Positions 27,311 to 36,022 of a DNA stretch of 64,000 bases are shown one piece after another. The notes below the pieces were generated by a model. That model was not told the DNA's origin and searched no databases. It saw only the letters and a list, made by a program, of their open reading frames with translations. Position 1 is the first letter of the stretch; every line of letters begins with the position of its first letter. The position numbers and the translations under genes were made by a program. This DNA is from PALSA-693 sp963780345 (GTDB lineage: Bacteria > Actinomycetota > Acidimicrobiia > Acidimicrobiales > Palsa-688). The stretch lies in NCBI GenBank assembly GCA_963780345.1, contig CAWABU010000011.1, positions 1-64,000 of the forward strand, read 5' to 3'.

Positions 27311-27544
27311 ATGAAGGTCTGGATCGACCAGGATCTCTGCACCGGCGACGGCCTGTGCGAAGAGATCGCCCCCGCCGTCTTCACCCTGCTTGACGACGGC
27401 CTCGCTTACGTCAAAGAGGCCAACGACGTGAAATCAGACCCCGGCGGTGCCGCAGGAATGGCCCAAGTCCCGTCCGACTTGGAGAACGCTGTCACCGAAG
27501 CCTCCGAGGAATGCCCAGGCGAATGCATCTTCATCGAGTCCTAG
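27311..27544 (+). CDS. Small ferredoxin ([3Fe-4S] or [4Fe-4S])
   Basis: A 77-residue ferredoxin starting MKVWIDQDLCTGDGLCEEIA. Cluster cysteines are visible at C10 and C16, with a final CPGECI motif near residues 68-72. Only three cysteines sit in the usual cluster positions, the pattern of single-cluster actinobacterial ferredoxins that serve P450s and other oxidoreductases. A ribosome binding site (AAGGAG) precedes the ATG. It follows sufT by 48 bases and is the last gene of the cluster, so it may receive its cluster from the SUF proteins or supply electrons to them. Confidence 0.85.
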   Translation: MKVWIDQDLCTGDGLCEEIAPAVFTLLDDGLAYVKEANDVKSDPGGAAGMAQVPSDLENAVTEASEECPGECIFIES

Positions 27545-27759
27545 CCCGGTGACATCCGGCAGGACACAGGTGGGCCCGGAGCTAAACACCCCATCTCGGC
27601 GATCCCGCTCGAGCCGGACATCGTTCTCATGGATAAGCAGCTGAGCTGGGGACCACCGTAGCGGTCCGAGGTTCCCTTCGCTCGCCGGCCAGATGGAGGG
27701 CTCGGGCCCCCTAAAGGGGCGGCACCAGCCGCCGCTCTCGCGGGGGGAAGGTGGGTGGA

Positions 27760-29391
27760 TCAGGGGAGCTGCCTGGAGGTCGATTGCGGTGCTGGGGCGA
27801 GCGTCCCGGGCCGGTTGGGGCTGACCGGCGCTGGGGTTTCGCTCCGGGCGTCGTCGGTCCTGCCGATAGATCGGCGTAGTTCGAGCTCGGGGAGAAGCCA
27901 CGAGGCGAGAAAGGCGATGAACGCGATCGGGGCGGCAATGAGGAATACGGTCTGGATGGATTCGGCGTAGGCGGCGGCCAGGCCGTGGTGGACCGCGGCG
28001 GGGAGTTGGTCCAAGCTGGCGGGGGTGATGTTCGAGCTGGAGAGGCCGGCTGGTAGTTTGGCGTTGCCGAGGTGTCTGACGAGGTTGCCGACCAGGACGT
28101 TGGCGAAGATGGCACCGAAGATGGCGGCGCCGAAAGATCCGCCGATGGAGCGGAAGAACGTGGCGCCAGAGGTGGCGACGCCGAGCTCGGAGTAGGGAAC
28201 GGCGTTCTGCACGATGAGCACCAGGACTTGCATCACCGCGCCCAGCCCCATGCCGAGCACCAGCATGTAGAGCGCCGCCATCGGCCATGTCGTTTCGATC
28301 CCCAGCTGGGAGAGCATGACCAGCCCGACGGTAATGAGGGCGGTCCCGGCGATAGGGAACATCCGGTAGCGGCCGGTCCGGCTGATGATCTGCCCCGAGG
28401 CGATGGAGACGATGAGCATCCCCATAATCAGTGGCAGCAGTTGCAAGCCGGACACCGTCGGCGATTCGCCCCGCACCACCTGGAAGAAGACGGGCAGGAA
28501 GGTGATGGCGCCGAACATGGCGAATCCGACGATGAAGCCCACGATGCTGGCTACGGAGAACGTCCGGATCTTGAACAGGTGCAACGGCAGGACCGGTTCG
28601 ACGGCGCGCCGCTCGACCACGGCGAATACCCCGACGAGTACAGCGCCTGAGACACCGAGGGCGACGATCGGCGCCGAGCCCCATCGGTAGGTGGTGCCTC
28701 CCAGACTGGTGAACAACACCAGGCAGGACGTGGCCAACACTAAGACGACAGTTCCGAGGTAGTCGATGACGTGGCGGACCCGACGGAGGTGGCCCGGGAC
28801 TTGGATCGCCACCACGACCAGGGCCACGGCCCCGATCGGGACGTTGATGTAGAAGATCCAACGCCAGGACAGCTGTTCGACGAAGACGCCCCCGAGCAGC
28901 GGCCCGATCACGCTGGCCAGCCCGAACACCGCACCGAACAGGCCCTGATAGCGGCCCCGTTCACGGGGCGGGACGACGTCGCCGACGATGGCCTGGGCGC
29001 CGACCATCAGTCCACCCCCACCAAGCCCCTGGATGGACCGGAAGGCGATCAGCTCGATCATCGTGCGGCTGAGCCCGGACAGGATCGAGCCGACCAGGAA
29101 GATGATGATGGCGGCCTGGAAGAAGATCTTCCGCCCGTACTGGTCCCCGAGCTTTCCCCAAAGCGGGGTTGAGACCGTGGCCGCCAGCAGGTAGGCGACC
29201 ACGATCCAGGTCAGGTGCGAGGCGTCGTGCAGATCGGCGACGATGGTCGGAAGGGCTGTCGAGACGATGGTCTGGTCCAGGGCGGCCAGGAACATCCCGA
29301 GCATGAGGGCGCTGATGATGACCAGGATCCGACGGTGGGTCAGAACCGGAATAGCCGCCTCACCGGTCAGTTCGGGGGCCGAAGCGCTCAT
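27760..29391 (-). CDS. EmrB/QacA-type (DHA2) MFS multidrug exporter
   Basis: A 543-residue major facilitator with about 14 predicted membrane helices. The first helix ends with LAALDQTIVSTALPTIVADL (motif D1 of DHA2 transporters), motif A is GKLGDQYGRK and motif C contains GPLLGG after VFGLASVI. The cytosolic C-terminus after LLPELELRR is Pro/Ser-rich. DHA2 pumps export drugs or dyes by proton antiport. It converges with the SUF operon. No regulator is adjacent; a TetR- or MarR-type partner would be expected elsewhere. Confidence 0.9.
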   Translation of the reverse strand: MSASAPELTGEAAIPVLTHRRILVIISALMLGMFLAALDQTIVSTALPTIVADLHDASHLTWIVVAYLLAATVSTPLWGKLGDQYGRKIFFQAAIIIFLVGSILSGLSRTMIELIAFRSIQGLGGGGLMVGAQAIVGDVVPPRERGRYQGLFGAVFGLASVIGPLLGGVFVEQLSWRWIFYINVPIGAVALVVVAIQVPGHLRRVRHVIDYLGTVVLVLATSCLVLFTSLGGTTYRWGSAPIVALGVSGAVLVGVFAVVERRAVEPVLPLHLFKIRTFSVASIVGFIVGFAMFGAITFLPVFFQVVRGESPTVSGLQLLPLIMGMLIVSIASGQIISRTGRYRMFPIAGTALITVGLVMLSQLGIETTWPMAALYMLVLGMGLGAVMQVLVLIVQNAVPYSELGVATSGATFFRSIGGSFGAAIFGAIFANVLVGNLVRHLGNAKLPAGLSSSNITPASLDQLPAAVHHGLAAAYAESIQTVFLIAAPIAFIAFLASWLLPELELRRSIGRTDDARSETPAPVSPNRPGTLAPAPQSTSRQLP

Positions 29392-30076
29392 TCCCTATAC
29401 CCGGCCTTCCCGCTCTGCGGCGGGCGCGTCGTCATCTCGGGCTGCTTGTTCTGCGGCGTCCGAGGCGCCGCGACAACGAATACCTTCTGATCGACAGGAC
29501 CGCCGGCGAGGGTGTCGGTAGCCGCGGCGGTGAGCACGTCGCATAGCACTCTCCTGGCCTTAGGTGCTGCCAATAACGCGCTACCAGGGTCCGGAGCATC
29601 GCTCCCCGGCCAACCGAAGCTGACCCAACACGACCGGGATCTCACCGTGTCGTCAACACCGTACACCCTGGCCAGCGGTACTCGCACCCGAGATCCGCCA
29701 CAGGACTGTCCACCAACTGTCGTCCGTCACTCGTAACGGGGCTCGAAAGTGTCGCCCGAAAATACTGGCCCCTGTTGAACCCGACACCAATGGGAGTATG
29801 GCGACCCGTTCGACCTTGGACCAGCACCCTACCGGACGACGAGCTCCTCCCACTGGGCAGTCACTGTAACCCGAGGTCGCCAGGGATCACCCCCGAGAAT
29901 CTCCTGAATCTGGCTTCTCGTGGCAAACCGGACGGATTTGCCGCCAAGCTGAGAATCCGACCCCCCGGCGCGACGGTGGGCCTCTTTACGCCCAACAGGC
30001 CGCCGATACCATCCAGCGCCGCAGGGCGGTGGTCGGGTTCCGGGGAGTGACATTGGTCGTCACCCCCCGGAAGGTA
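29392..30076. other. Gene-poor stretch
   Basis: About 680 bases between two minus-strand genes. A minus frame ending near 29829 reads FATRSQIQEILGGDPWRPRV and then TVTAQWEELVVR, which looks protein-like, but I know no family and no start is clear. The rest holds nothing recognisable. Confidence 0.25.
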
Positions 30077-30715
30077 TTAGTTGACTTTGCGGTACCAGGT
30101 CACCGATGACCTATTCGGCAGGTAGACCTGGCTGGCTTCCTTGTCGAGGTACTTGGCGAAGTCGGTGTCGGCAGCGAGTGTCTCTTGGGCTGTCTGCAGC
30201 TGCTGAATCGAGTCGTAGTAGCCGATCCATCCGACCGTGCCGTACTCACCGGTGGTGCTGGCGCCGAACGATACGGGTCGGCCCACGGACCTCTTGGCCC
30301 GCTGCGCGATCTCGATGCCGACCTCAATGCCACGTACCGCATGTCCCGGTGCCAACACCGCCTGGTTGATCGACACGAAGGCCGTCTCTGCGGCGGAGGC
30401 GTCGGCGTCGGCCACGATGAGCCGTATCAGGCCGTCGTTGAGGGCGTCTGCTGATAGATGCTTGGCACCTTGTTCGATCAGAGAGTGGTAGCCGTCGTCG
30501 GCCATCAACTTGGCATTGGTGGCCTCGAGCACTTCGAGGTCCTCGATCGTGGTGACCCAGCTGAGGCTGCCGACGCCAGGCGAGTTGATGGTGCTCCAGA
30601 GGTGGAACTGGGCTTCGCTGATCTGGTTGACCTTCTCGGTAACACTAAGCGCCCAGGCCATCGAGTCGCGAAGGTTCCCCGGCGCGAGCCGCGCCGAGCG
30701 CGTGAAGATATACAT
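30077..30715 (-). CDS. Hypothetical protein, possible two-module alpha/beta-barrel (NIPSNAP-like)
   Basis: A 212-residue protein with no membrane or signal segment. It starts MYIFTRSARLAPGNLRDSMA and has two similarly built halves, each a beta strand, a helix and then a closing strand (VGSLSWVTTIEDLEVLEATN, then GTVGWIGYYDSIQQLQTAQE). That suggests tandem dimeric alpha/beta-barrel (ferredoxin-like) modules as in NIPSNAP or Dabb proteins. No function can be assigned. Composition and start (ATG at 30715) make it a real gene. Two more small genes of the same general fold appear to follow on the opposite strand at 30807-31341. Confidence 0.7.
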   Translation of the reverse strand: MYIFTRSARLAPGNLRDSMAWALSVTEKVNQISEAQFHLWSTINSPGVGSLSWVTTIEDLEVLEATNAKLMADDGYHSLIEQGAKHLSADALNDGLIRLIVADADASAAETAFVSINQAVLAPGHAVRGIEVGIEIAQRAKRSVGRPVSFGASTTGEYGTVGWIGYYDSIQQLQTAQETLAADTDFAKYLDKEASQVYLPNRSSVTWYRKVN

Positions 30716-30806
30716 TTACCTCTCCAATCCGTTGAGGCGTCTCGGCGGCGGGCCCCCAGTGCGCACTTGCCGATCAGGGAGGAGCGATGATCGCCCGCGG
30801 TCTCCC

Positions 30807-31061
30807 GTGACAACGACCATACACCACCCAGGGCCTCCTCGGTGGCGGAGGCTCTTGAGACGGCTTGCCACTCATGGGGACCGCGCCGGCGATCCAGAGG
30901 AGACGGTACCCAAAGACCACAACCTGGTGTTCATCACCCACCAGTTCCCGACGGTCGAGCAAGCCGAAGCCTTCACCGCAGACCCGGACTTGCACTCGGC
31001 GATGGCGTGCGGCGGCGTCGTCGGGGACCCTGGCATCGAGTTGTTCGAAGACATCACCTGA
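30807..31061 (+). CDS. Small alpha/beta-barrel-like protein, N-terminus uncertain
   Basis: The last 50 residues are convincing: DHNLVFITHQFPTVEQAEAF, then TADPDLHSAMACGGVVGDPG and IELFEDIT. This is the C-terminal half of a small dimeric ferredoxin-like-fold protein related in pattern to antibiotic-biosynthesis-monooxygenase proteins. The N-terminal part from the GTG at 30807 is Arg/Pro-rich and not family-like, so a frameshift or truncation near 30890 is likely. The stop at 31061 overlaps the next small gene. Confidence 0.5.
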   Translation: MTTTIHHPGPPRWRRLLRRLATHGDRAGDPEETVPKDHNLVFITHQFPTVEQAEAFTADPDLHSAMACGGVVGDPGIELFEDIT

Positions 31062-31341
31062 GCGTTGTCGTCATAGCCCGCTTTCCGAGCGATGATCCCC
31101 GCAAGGCAATGGAGTAGACACGGCTCACTCGGATGTCCCCGCGGAGATCACAGCGCATAGGAAGACTCTCGGCCAGATCGGCCACCGAATGCTCCTCGGT
31201 GAGAAGGAGTTGGTCGTGATCGACGAGTGGCCGAACGAGGAGAGGTTCCACAGATTCTTCCCCGGGGCTCCTCGCATGCAGGAGTTCCTTTCCGGGCCCG
31301 GACTGTTTTCTGACCCGGTCACCTCCATACTCCAGGCCTAG
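31058..31341 (+). CDS. Small ABM-like protein with a frameshift
   Basis: This gene appears only when two frames are joined. From about 31058 the translation gives LSVVVIARFPSDDPRKAME, then a stop. One missing base near 31115 switches frame to DTAHSDVPAEITAHRKTLGQ, then IGHRMLLGEKELVVIDEWPN, RFHRFFPGAPRMQEFL and FSDPVTSILQA at 31341. Joined, it is a 93-residue protein of the small alpha/beta-barrel type. No canonical start codon is visible (CTG at 31058), so the start is uncertain. It follows its neighbour by overlap, suggesting a two-gene unit. Confidence 0.5.
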
Positions 31342-31498
31342 TTGCAAACAAGGTCCGCCCCATCCGCTGACGCGAACTGTGCCCGGTTGATGGGGGCCGC
31401 GCTTCAGTGGATCCGGACCGCTGGCCCGTCGCGTCGCTCACGCTGGTTCGTCCGTCCCGCCGGCCCGCTGAGCCAAAGGGCGGGTACGGTGAAGCGTG

Positions 31499-32377
31499 CT
31501 AGTCATCGTGCGCCACCGCGATCACCCGGGCCGCGAAGGCTTCCGCGGCCGGGGAGAGTGGAAAGCCGGCCCGAGTCGCCAGTCCCAGCTTTCGAGAAAC
31601 TGCCAGGCCGCGCACCGGCACCACTTGCACTCCAGGCTCGCTGCCGAGCGCCAATTGGCTGACAAAGGCCAGGAAGTCGGTCGTCGCCACCATCCTCAAT
31701 ATCGAGGGGATCGACCGCAGCTCCATGGCCACATCGACGTCCACTCCCACCCGGGCCAGGCGAGCATCGATGATCTGCCGTATGGCGCTGCCCGATTCGA
31801 AGGCGATGAACGCGTGACGTCGAAGTTCCGACGGAGACACACTTCGGCGGGCCAGCTGGTGACCGGCCCGAGCGACGAGCACGATGTGGTCGGCTAGCAG
31901 TTCGCGTACCGTCACCTCGGGCGTGGACATCGGCAGGGTCACCACCCCGAGTTCGATGCCGCCGGAGGCCACCTCGGACGCCACCTCGTTGCTGCCGGCC
32001 TCCTTGACATAAAAGCGGATGCCCGGATGATCGGCCTGGAAGGACGCGATTGCCCGCGGCAGCAGGAAGGAGGTGACCGTCGCCCCGCCGCCCACCCGTA
32101 CCATCCCCTGTCGGAGTCCGAGGTGGTCGGCGATGTGCGCCGCCATCTCGTCGCACCGGGACACGATCGATCGGGCATGAGTCACCGCCTGTCGGCCCAC
32201 CGCGGTGAGCTCGGCGCCGTGCCGGCCCCGAACGAAGAGCTCTGCTCCCAGCTCGCTTTCGAGTAGCTGCAGCCGCCGCGACAGCGCCGACTGACTGACG
32301 TGCACCCGCCGGGCCGCCTCCGTGATCGTGCCTGCTTCGGCCACCGCGATGAGCGACTCGAGGAGGATCGTTTCCAT
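31499..32377 (-). CDS. LysR-family transcriptional regulator
   Basis: A 292-residue LysR regulator. The N-terminal helix-turn-helix is LLESLIAVAEAGTITEAARR, VHVSQSALSRRLQLLESELG (residues 4-45), followed by the linker helix and a periplasmic-binding-protein-like effector domain (GMVRVGGGATVTSFLLPRAI to VIAVAHDD). The ATG at 32377 gives the standard LysR start METILLESL; the longer upstream frame would overlap the promoter. It is divergent from acnB, with overlapping palindromes between them, so it probably controls acnB and itself. The effector is unknown; a tricarboxylate would be reasonable. Confidence 0.88.
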   Translation of the reverse strand: METILLESLIAVAEAGTITEAARRVHVSQSALSRRLQLLESELGAELFVRGRHGAELTAVGRQAVTHARSIVSRCDEMAAHIADHLGLRQGMVRVGGGATVTSFLLPRAIASFQADHPGIRFYVKEAGSNEVASEVASGGIELGVVTLPMSTPEVTVRELLADHIVLVARAGHQLARRSVSPSELRRHAFIAFESGSAIRQIIDARLARVGVDVDVAMELRSIPSILRMVATTDFLAFVSQLALGSEPGVQVVPVRGLAVSRKLGLATRAGFPLSPAAEAFAARVIAVAHDD

Positions 32378-32380
32378 CCA

Positions 32381-32407
32381 TGCAAGTATTGCATACAACT
32401 TATGCAA
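32381..32407. promoter_or_regulatory. Nested palindromes, probable LysR binding region
   Basis: TGCAA-GTA-TTGCA (32381-32393) and TTGCATA-CAACT-TATGCAA (32389-32407) are both perfect inverted repeats and overlap. They lie 3 bases upstream of the LysR start and about 45 bases upstream of acnB. The second fits the LysR-type T-N11-A box. The location between divergent genes is classic for this family. Confidence 0.65.
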
Positions 32408-32451
32408 ACCATTCGCTATACACAGGATGACGTCATGCTTACCATCGTCGC

Positions 32452-34929
32452 ATGCTCGATGACTACAGGACCCACGCAGCCGAACGCCGGGCGCTCGGCA
32501 TTCCGCCCCGGCCGCTGAATCCGGCTCAACTAGGGGAAGTGATCGATGCCCTCTGTGCTGGCGACCGCGCCGGGGCCAACGACGGAGAGGCTGGCTTGCT
32601 CGACCTGCTGGCCAACCGTGTTTCACCCGGGGTCGGCGAGGCGTCCCGACTCAAGGCCCAGTTTCTGGCCCGCGTGTCCGGCGGCCAGGTCTCCCTCGGT
32701 GGCCTGGAACCGGCAGGCGCCGTCCGACTTCTCGGGACCGTGGTCGGCGGCTACAACGTGGCGCCCCTCGTCGCTCTCCTCGACCACCCGCTGCTCGGGG
32801 CCCTGGCCGCCGAACAGCTATCCCGATTGATCTTCGTCCTCGACTCCGTCGGCGCCCTGACCACTAAGGCCCGGGCCGGCCACGCCGGCGCCACCGCCGT
32901 CCTTCGCGCCTGGGCCGACCTGGCCTGGCTGGACCACTTGCCGCCCCTGGCAGATGAGATCCACCTGACCGTCTTCAAGGTAGATGGCGAAACCAACACC
33001 GACGACCTCTCGCCCGCCCCTCAGGCCTGGTCGAGAGCCGACATCCCGCTGCACGCCCTGTCCCTTCTCGAGAACCGCTTGGGGCCGGGCATCGCCCCGG
33101 ACCAGATCGCCTCGCTACGTAACCAGGGCCGATCGGTCGCGTTCGTCGGCGACGTGGTCGGCACCGGTTCCTCTCGTAAGAGCGCGGTCAACTCGCTCCT
33201 GTGGCACATCGGCGACGACATCCCGTTCGTCCCGAACAAGCGCCGGGGCGGCGTCATTATCTCCGGCCGGATGGCGCCAATCTTTCGCGACACCCTCCTC
33301 GACTCGGGCTCGCTCCCTGTCGAATGCGACCCGTCGGTGCTTCCCGGACTGACGACCGGCGACCACATCGTCGTCCGATCGCGCGCCGGTCGGATCGAGC
33401 GCCCTGACGGCGGACTGATCGCCAATTTCGAGCTGACCGACCGTGTCCGCCACGGCGTGCGAGCGGGCGGTCGCATCCAGCTGATCGCCGGTCGCCGCCT
33501 GGCCCGCCAAGCCGCCGCTGCGCTCGGTCTGGCCGCTACCGGAGAAAAGACGGCCCGGCCGGCCACACCGCACCGCTACACGCTCGCACAGAAGATCGTC
33601 GGCCGGGCCTGCGGCTCTGAGGGGGTAGGCCCGGGGACCTACTGCGAGCCGGTCGTGTCGACGGTCGGCAGCCAGGACACCACCGGGCCGATGAACCGGA
33701 CGGAGTTGGAAGAGCTGGCCTGCCTCACTTTCGGCGCCGACCTGGTCCTGCAGACGTTCTGCCACACCGTCGCCTACCCCAAGCCGGTGGACATCGAGAC
33801 CCAGGCCACGCTCCCCCCGTTTATGGGGAGCAGAGGGGCGGTAGTGCTGCGGCCGGGTGACGGGATCATTCACAGCTGGCTCAAGCACATCGTTCTCCCG
33901 GACCAGGTCGGCACCGGCAGCGACTCGCACACACGGTTCCCACTCGGCATCTCCTTCCCCGCCGGGTCCGGTCTGGTCGCCTTCGCGGCCACCTTCGGCG
34001 TGATGCCGTTGACGATGCCCGAGTCGGTGCTGGTCCGCTTCTCAGGGGAGCGGCGCCCGGGCATTACGCTCCGCGACCTGGTAAACGCCATTCCGTACGT
34101 GGCCAAGCAGCAGGGCCACCTCTCGATCGAACCCGGACGCAAGCACAACGTTTTCAGCGGGCGCATCATCGAGATCGAGGGGCTCGCAGACCTCACCGTC
34201 GAGGAGGCGTTCGAGCTGTCCGATGCCAGCGCCGAGCGTTCGGCGGCCGCGTGCACCATCGCCCTTAGCGAGGACACGGTGGTCGACCATCTGACGGCCA
34301 GCGTCGAGACGCTCCGTACTCTCGTGGACAACGGCTACGAAGGGGCACCGGCGCTCGAACGGCGGATAGACGCCATGCTTCGATGGATCGCTTCCCCCGC
34401 GCTGCTCAAGGCCGATGCAGAGGCCACGTACGCGGCCGTCATCGAGGTCGACGTGGCTTCCATTGAAGAGCCTCTCGTCGCCTGCCCCAACGACCCCGAC
34501 GACGTCCGACCGTTGTCCGAAGTCGCCGGCCGGCCGGTCGACGAGGTGTTCCTCGGTTCGTGCATGACGAACCTGGGCCACTTCCAGGAGGCCGGCCGGA
34601 TACTGGCGCGCCAGGATGGGGGAGTGCCGGTCAAGCTTTGGATCGCCCCGCCGACCAGCACCGTCGAAGCCCGACTGCGCCACGACGGGATCTACAGCGT
34701 CTACGGGGCGGTCGGCGCCCGTACCGAGATCCCTGGCTGCTCGCTGTGCATGGGTAACCAGGCCACGGTGGCACCAGGGGCCACCGTGGTGTCGACGTCC
34801 ACCCGCAACTTCCCCAACCGCATGGGCCGCGATGCGCAGGTCTTTCTGGCCTCGGCCGAGGTGGCCACGGTTACGTCGGTACTGGGCCGAATCCCGACCG
34901 TCCCGGAGTATCTCGCCCGCGTCTCCTGA
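32452..34929 (+). CDS. acnB: Aconitate hydratase B
   Basis: An 825-residue AcnB-type aconitase, which interconverts citrate and isocitrate through a [4Fe-4S] cluster in the TCA cycle and in some bacteria also handles 2-methylisocitrate. The N-terminus MLDDYRTHAAERRALGIPPR matches the AcnB HEAT-like domain. ETNTDDLSPAPQAWSRADIP and GDVVGTGSSRKSAVNSLLW mark the swivel domain; VGSQDTTGPMNRTELEELAC, CHTVAYPKPVD and TGSDSHTRFPLGISFPAGSG mark the catalytic core. Cluster cysteines lie in GSCMTNLGH and PGCSLCMGNQ. It ends soon after FLASAEVATV, about 35-40 residues shorter than the E. coli enzyme. The frame is continuous. Confidence 0.93.
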   Translation: MLDDYRTHAAERRALGIPPRPLNPAQLGEVIDALCAGDRAGANDGEAGLLDLLANRVSPGVGEASRLKAQFLARVSGGQVSLGGLEPAGAVRLLGTVVGGYNVAPLVALLDHPLLGALAAEQLSRLIFVLDSVGALTTKARAGHAGATAVLRAWADLAWLDHLPPLADEIHLTVFKVDGETNTDDLSPAPQAWSRADIPLHALSLLENRLGPGIAPDQIASLRNQGRSVAFVGDVVGTGSSRKSAVNSLLWHIGDDIPFVPNKRRGGVIISGRMAPIFRDTLLDSGSLPVECDPSVLPGLTTGDHIVVRSRAGRIERPDGGLIANFELTDRVRHGVRAGGRIQLIAGRRLARQAAAALGLAATGEKTARPATPHRYTLAQKIVGRACGSEGVGPGTYCEPVVSTVGSQDTTGPMNRTELEELACLTFGADLVLQTFCHTVAYPKPVDIETQATLPPFMGSRGAVVLRPGDGIIHSWLKHIVLPDQVGTGSDSHTRFPLGISFPAGSGLVAFAATFGVMPLTMPESVLVRFSGERRPGITLRDLVNAIPYVAKQQGHLSIEPGRKHNVFSGRIIEIEGLADLTVEEAFELSDASAERSAAACTIALSEDTVVDHLTASVETLRTLVDNGYEGAPALERRIDAMLRWIASPALLKADAEATYAAVIEVDVASIEEPLVACPNDPDDVRPLSEVAGRPVDEVFLGSCMTNLGHFQEAGRILARQDGGVPVKLWIAPPTSTVEARLRHDGIYSVYGAVGARTEIPGCSLCMGNQATVAPGATVVSTSTRNFPNRMGRDAQVFLASAEVATVTSVLGRIPTVPEYLARVS

Positions 34930-35205
34930 CTGCTGACCGTCACTGCCGACCTGGGGTCAGTTGACGGATGCGCCGTTTGCTGTGGAGTTGACGTCCACGT
35001 TGCCGCGCGTGGCGTTCGAGTAGGCTTCCGTTCGGGACCAGCGAGTGCTTGCAGGTGCGCGGACGCCTGGTCGTCGAGCTGCAACGCCAGGGCCAGTCGC
35101 CCACACCGCTCCCCCAGGCCATCCCCCGAACGACGTGACAGGATCTTCTCCGGAACCCCGGCTTGGGTGCTCATTATCGGCAGGATCTGATTCGGCAGCC
35201 GTCTC

Positions 35206-35610
35206 CTATTTCATGGCCTGCAGCAGCTCCCGACAGGCCTGCTCGCAGCGCCGACAGGCCTCGGCACAGACCCGACAGTGCTCGTGCATCTGGGCGTGCC
35301 GCTCGCACTCATCGCCGCAGCTCTTGCAGATGGCCGCGCACGCCTCCAACAGCGGCTTGATGACCATGGCGTCGTACTCCGTTTGGCGGCTGGTGACTCC
35401 GACGGTGGCGACGCAGATATCGGTGCAGTCCAGGCACAGCCGTATGCACTTGACCATCTCGGTCACGTTTGGCTCGTTCAAGTCCGCTGCGGTGTCAGCG
35501 ATGCAGGCCTGGGCGCAGTCGTTGAGGGCGTCGATGGTGGCGGCCAGCACCCCGGCGTCGACGTCGAAAGTGCGTGGGTAGGTGTCTAGTAGCTGTCTGG
35601 CGTAGCTCAT
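35206..35610 (-). CDS. Cysteine-rich four-helix-bundle copper-binding protein (Csp-like)
   Basis: A 134-residue protein with 15 cysteines placed along helices in C-x3-C and C-x2-C patterns: DCAQAC, KCIRLCLDCTDIC, ACAAICKSCGDEC, HCRVCAEACRRCEQAC. This is the DUF326/Csp family, whose members bind many Cu(I) ions inside a four-helix bundle and store or buffer copper. There is no signal peptide, so it resembles the cytosolic Csp3 type. The ATG at 35610 has a GAAGGAG ribosome binding site. It is divergent from the DUF1326-DUF2182 pair. A near-palindrome (CCACCC...GGGTGG, 35654-35686) lies upstream and could be a regulator site. Confidence 0.88.
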   Translation of the reverse strand: MSYARQLLDTYPRTFDVDAGVLAATIDALNDCAQACIADTAADLNEPNVTEMVKCIRLCLDCTDICVATVGVTSRQTEYDAMVIKPLLEACAAICKSCGDECERHAQMHEHCRVCAEACRRCEQACRELLQAMK

Positions 35611-36022
35611 GGCCCGCTCCTTCTTTGAAGAAGATGAACGAACAAAAGCTACGCCACCCCTATTGCGTACGGATAGTGCAGGGTGGATCGACGACGCAAG
35701 AGCCACCGACTCCCGATCGTACCCTGCAGACTCCCGACCATGTGTCCCACCGATACGCGGGCAGAGATGATGGGCAGAAGCACGATCCCGTCCTTCAGCC
35801 GAGTCTGGCGTGGCGGTCACCGGGCGAGAGGAACTGGTCGCGTGACCGTTCTGCTTCCTTTCGATGGGCTGCGCTCGGCGACTTCGAGCGGAGCGGGAGC
35901 GCAATCGTAAAGCTCGGCGGACCTCCTTCGCGCCGTCAAGCAGTTGACGCCACCCGCTGAGAGTGGTAAGCCAGAATCGGGGTGAACAGGTGAACAGGTG
36001 AACACCGGACAAAGGGGACCCG
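35611..36022. promoter_or_regulatory. Intergenic region of Csp-like and DUF1326 genes
   Basis: About 410 bases with no gene. CCACCC (35654-35659) and GGGTGG (35681-35686) with inner CTAT/ATAG form a loose inverted repeat 45-75 bases upstream of the Csp start. Next to the DUF1326 gene there are three tandem GGTGAACA units. The rest holds nothing recognisable. Confidence 0.35.
35981..36004. repeat. Three tandem 8-bp units upstream of DUF1326 gene
   Basis: GGTGAACA is repeated three times without interruption, ending 18 bases before the ATG at 36023. It could be a repeated binding site or a slippage-prone tract. Its unit length is not a multiple of three, and it lies outside any coding frame. 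Confidence 0.7.

Noticed and set aside
27710..27721. CCCC-TAAA-GGGG hairpin between ferredoxin and MFS genes as a terminator
   Set aside because: The stem is short and no T-run follows on either strand, so I could not support a terminator call.
34701..35174. Minus-strand frame downstream of acnB
   Set aside because: Most of it is antisense to the acnB 3' end, and the remaining 240 bases give a low-complexity Thr/Pro/Arg-rich peptide without a ribosome binding site.
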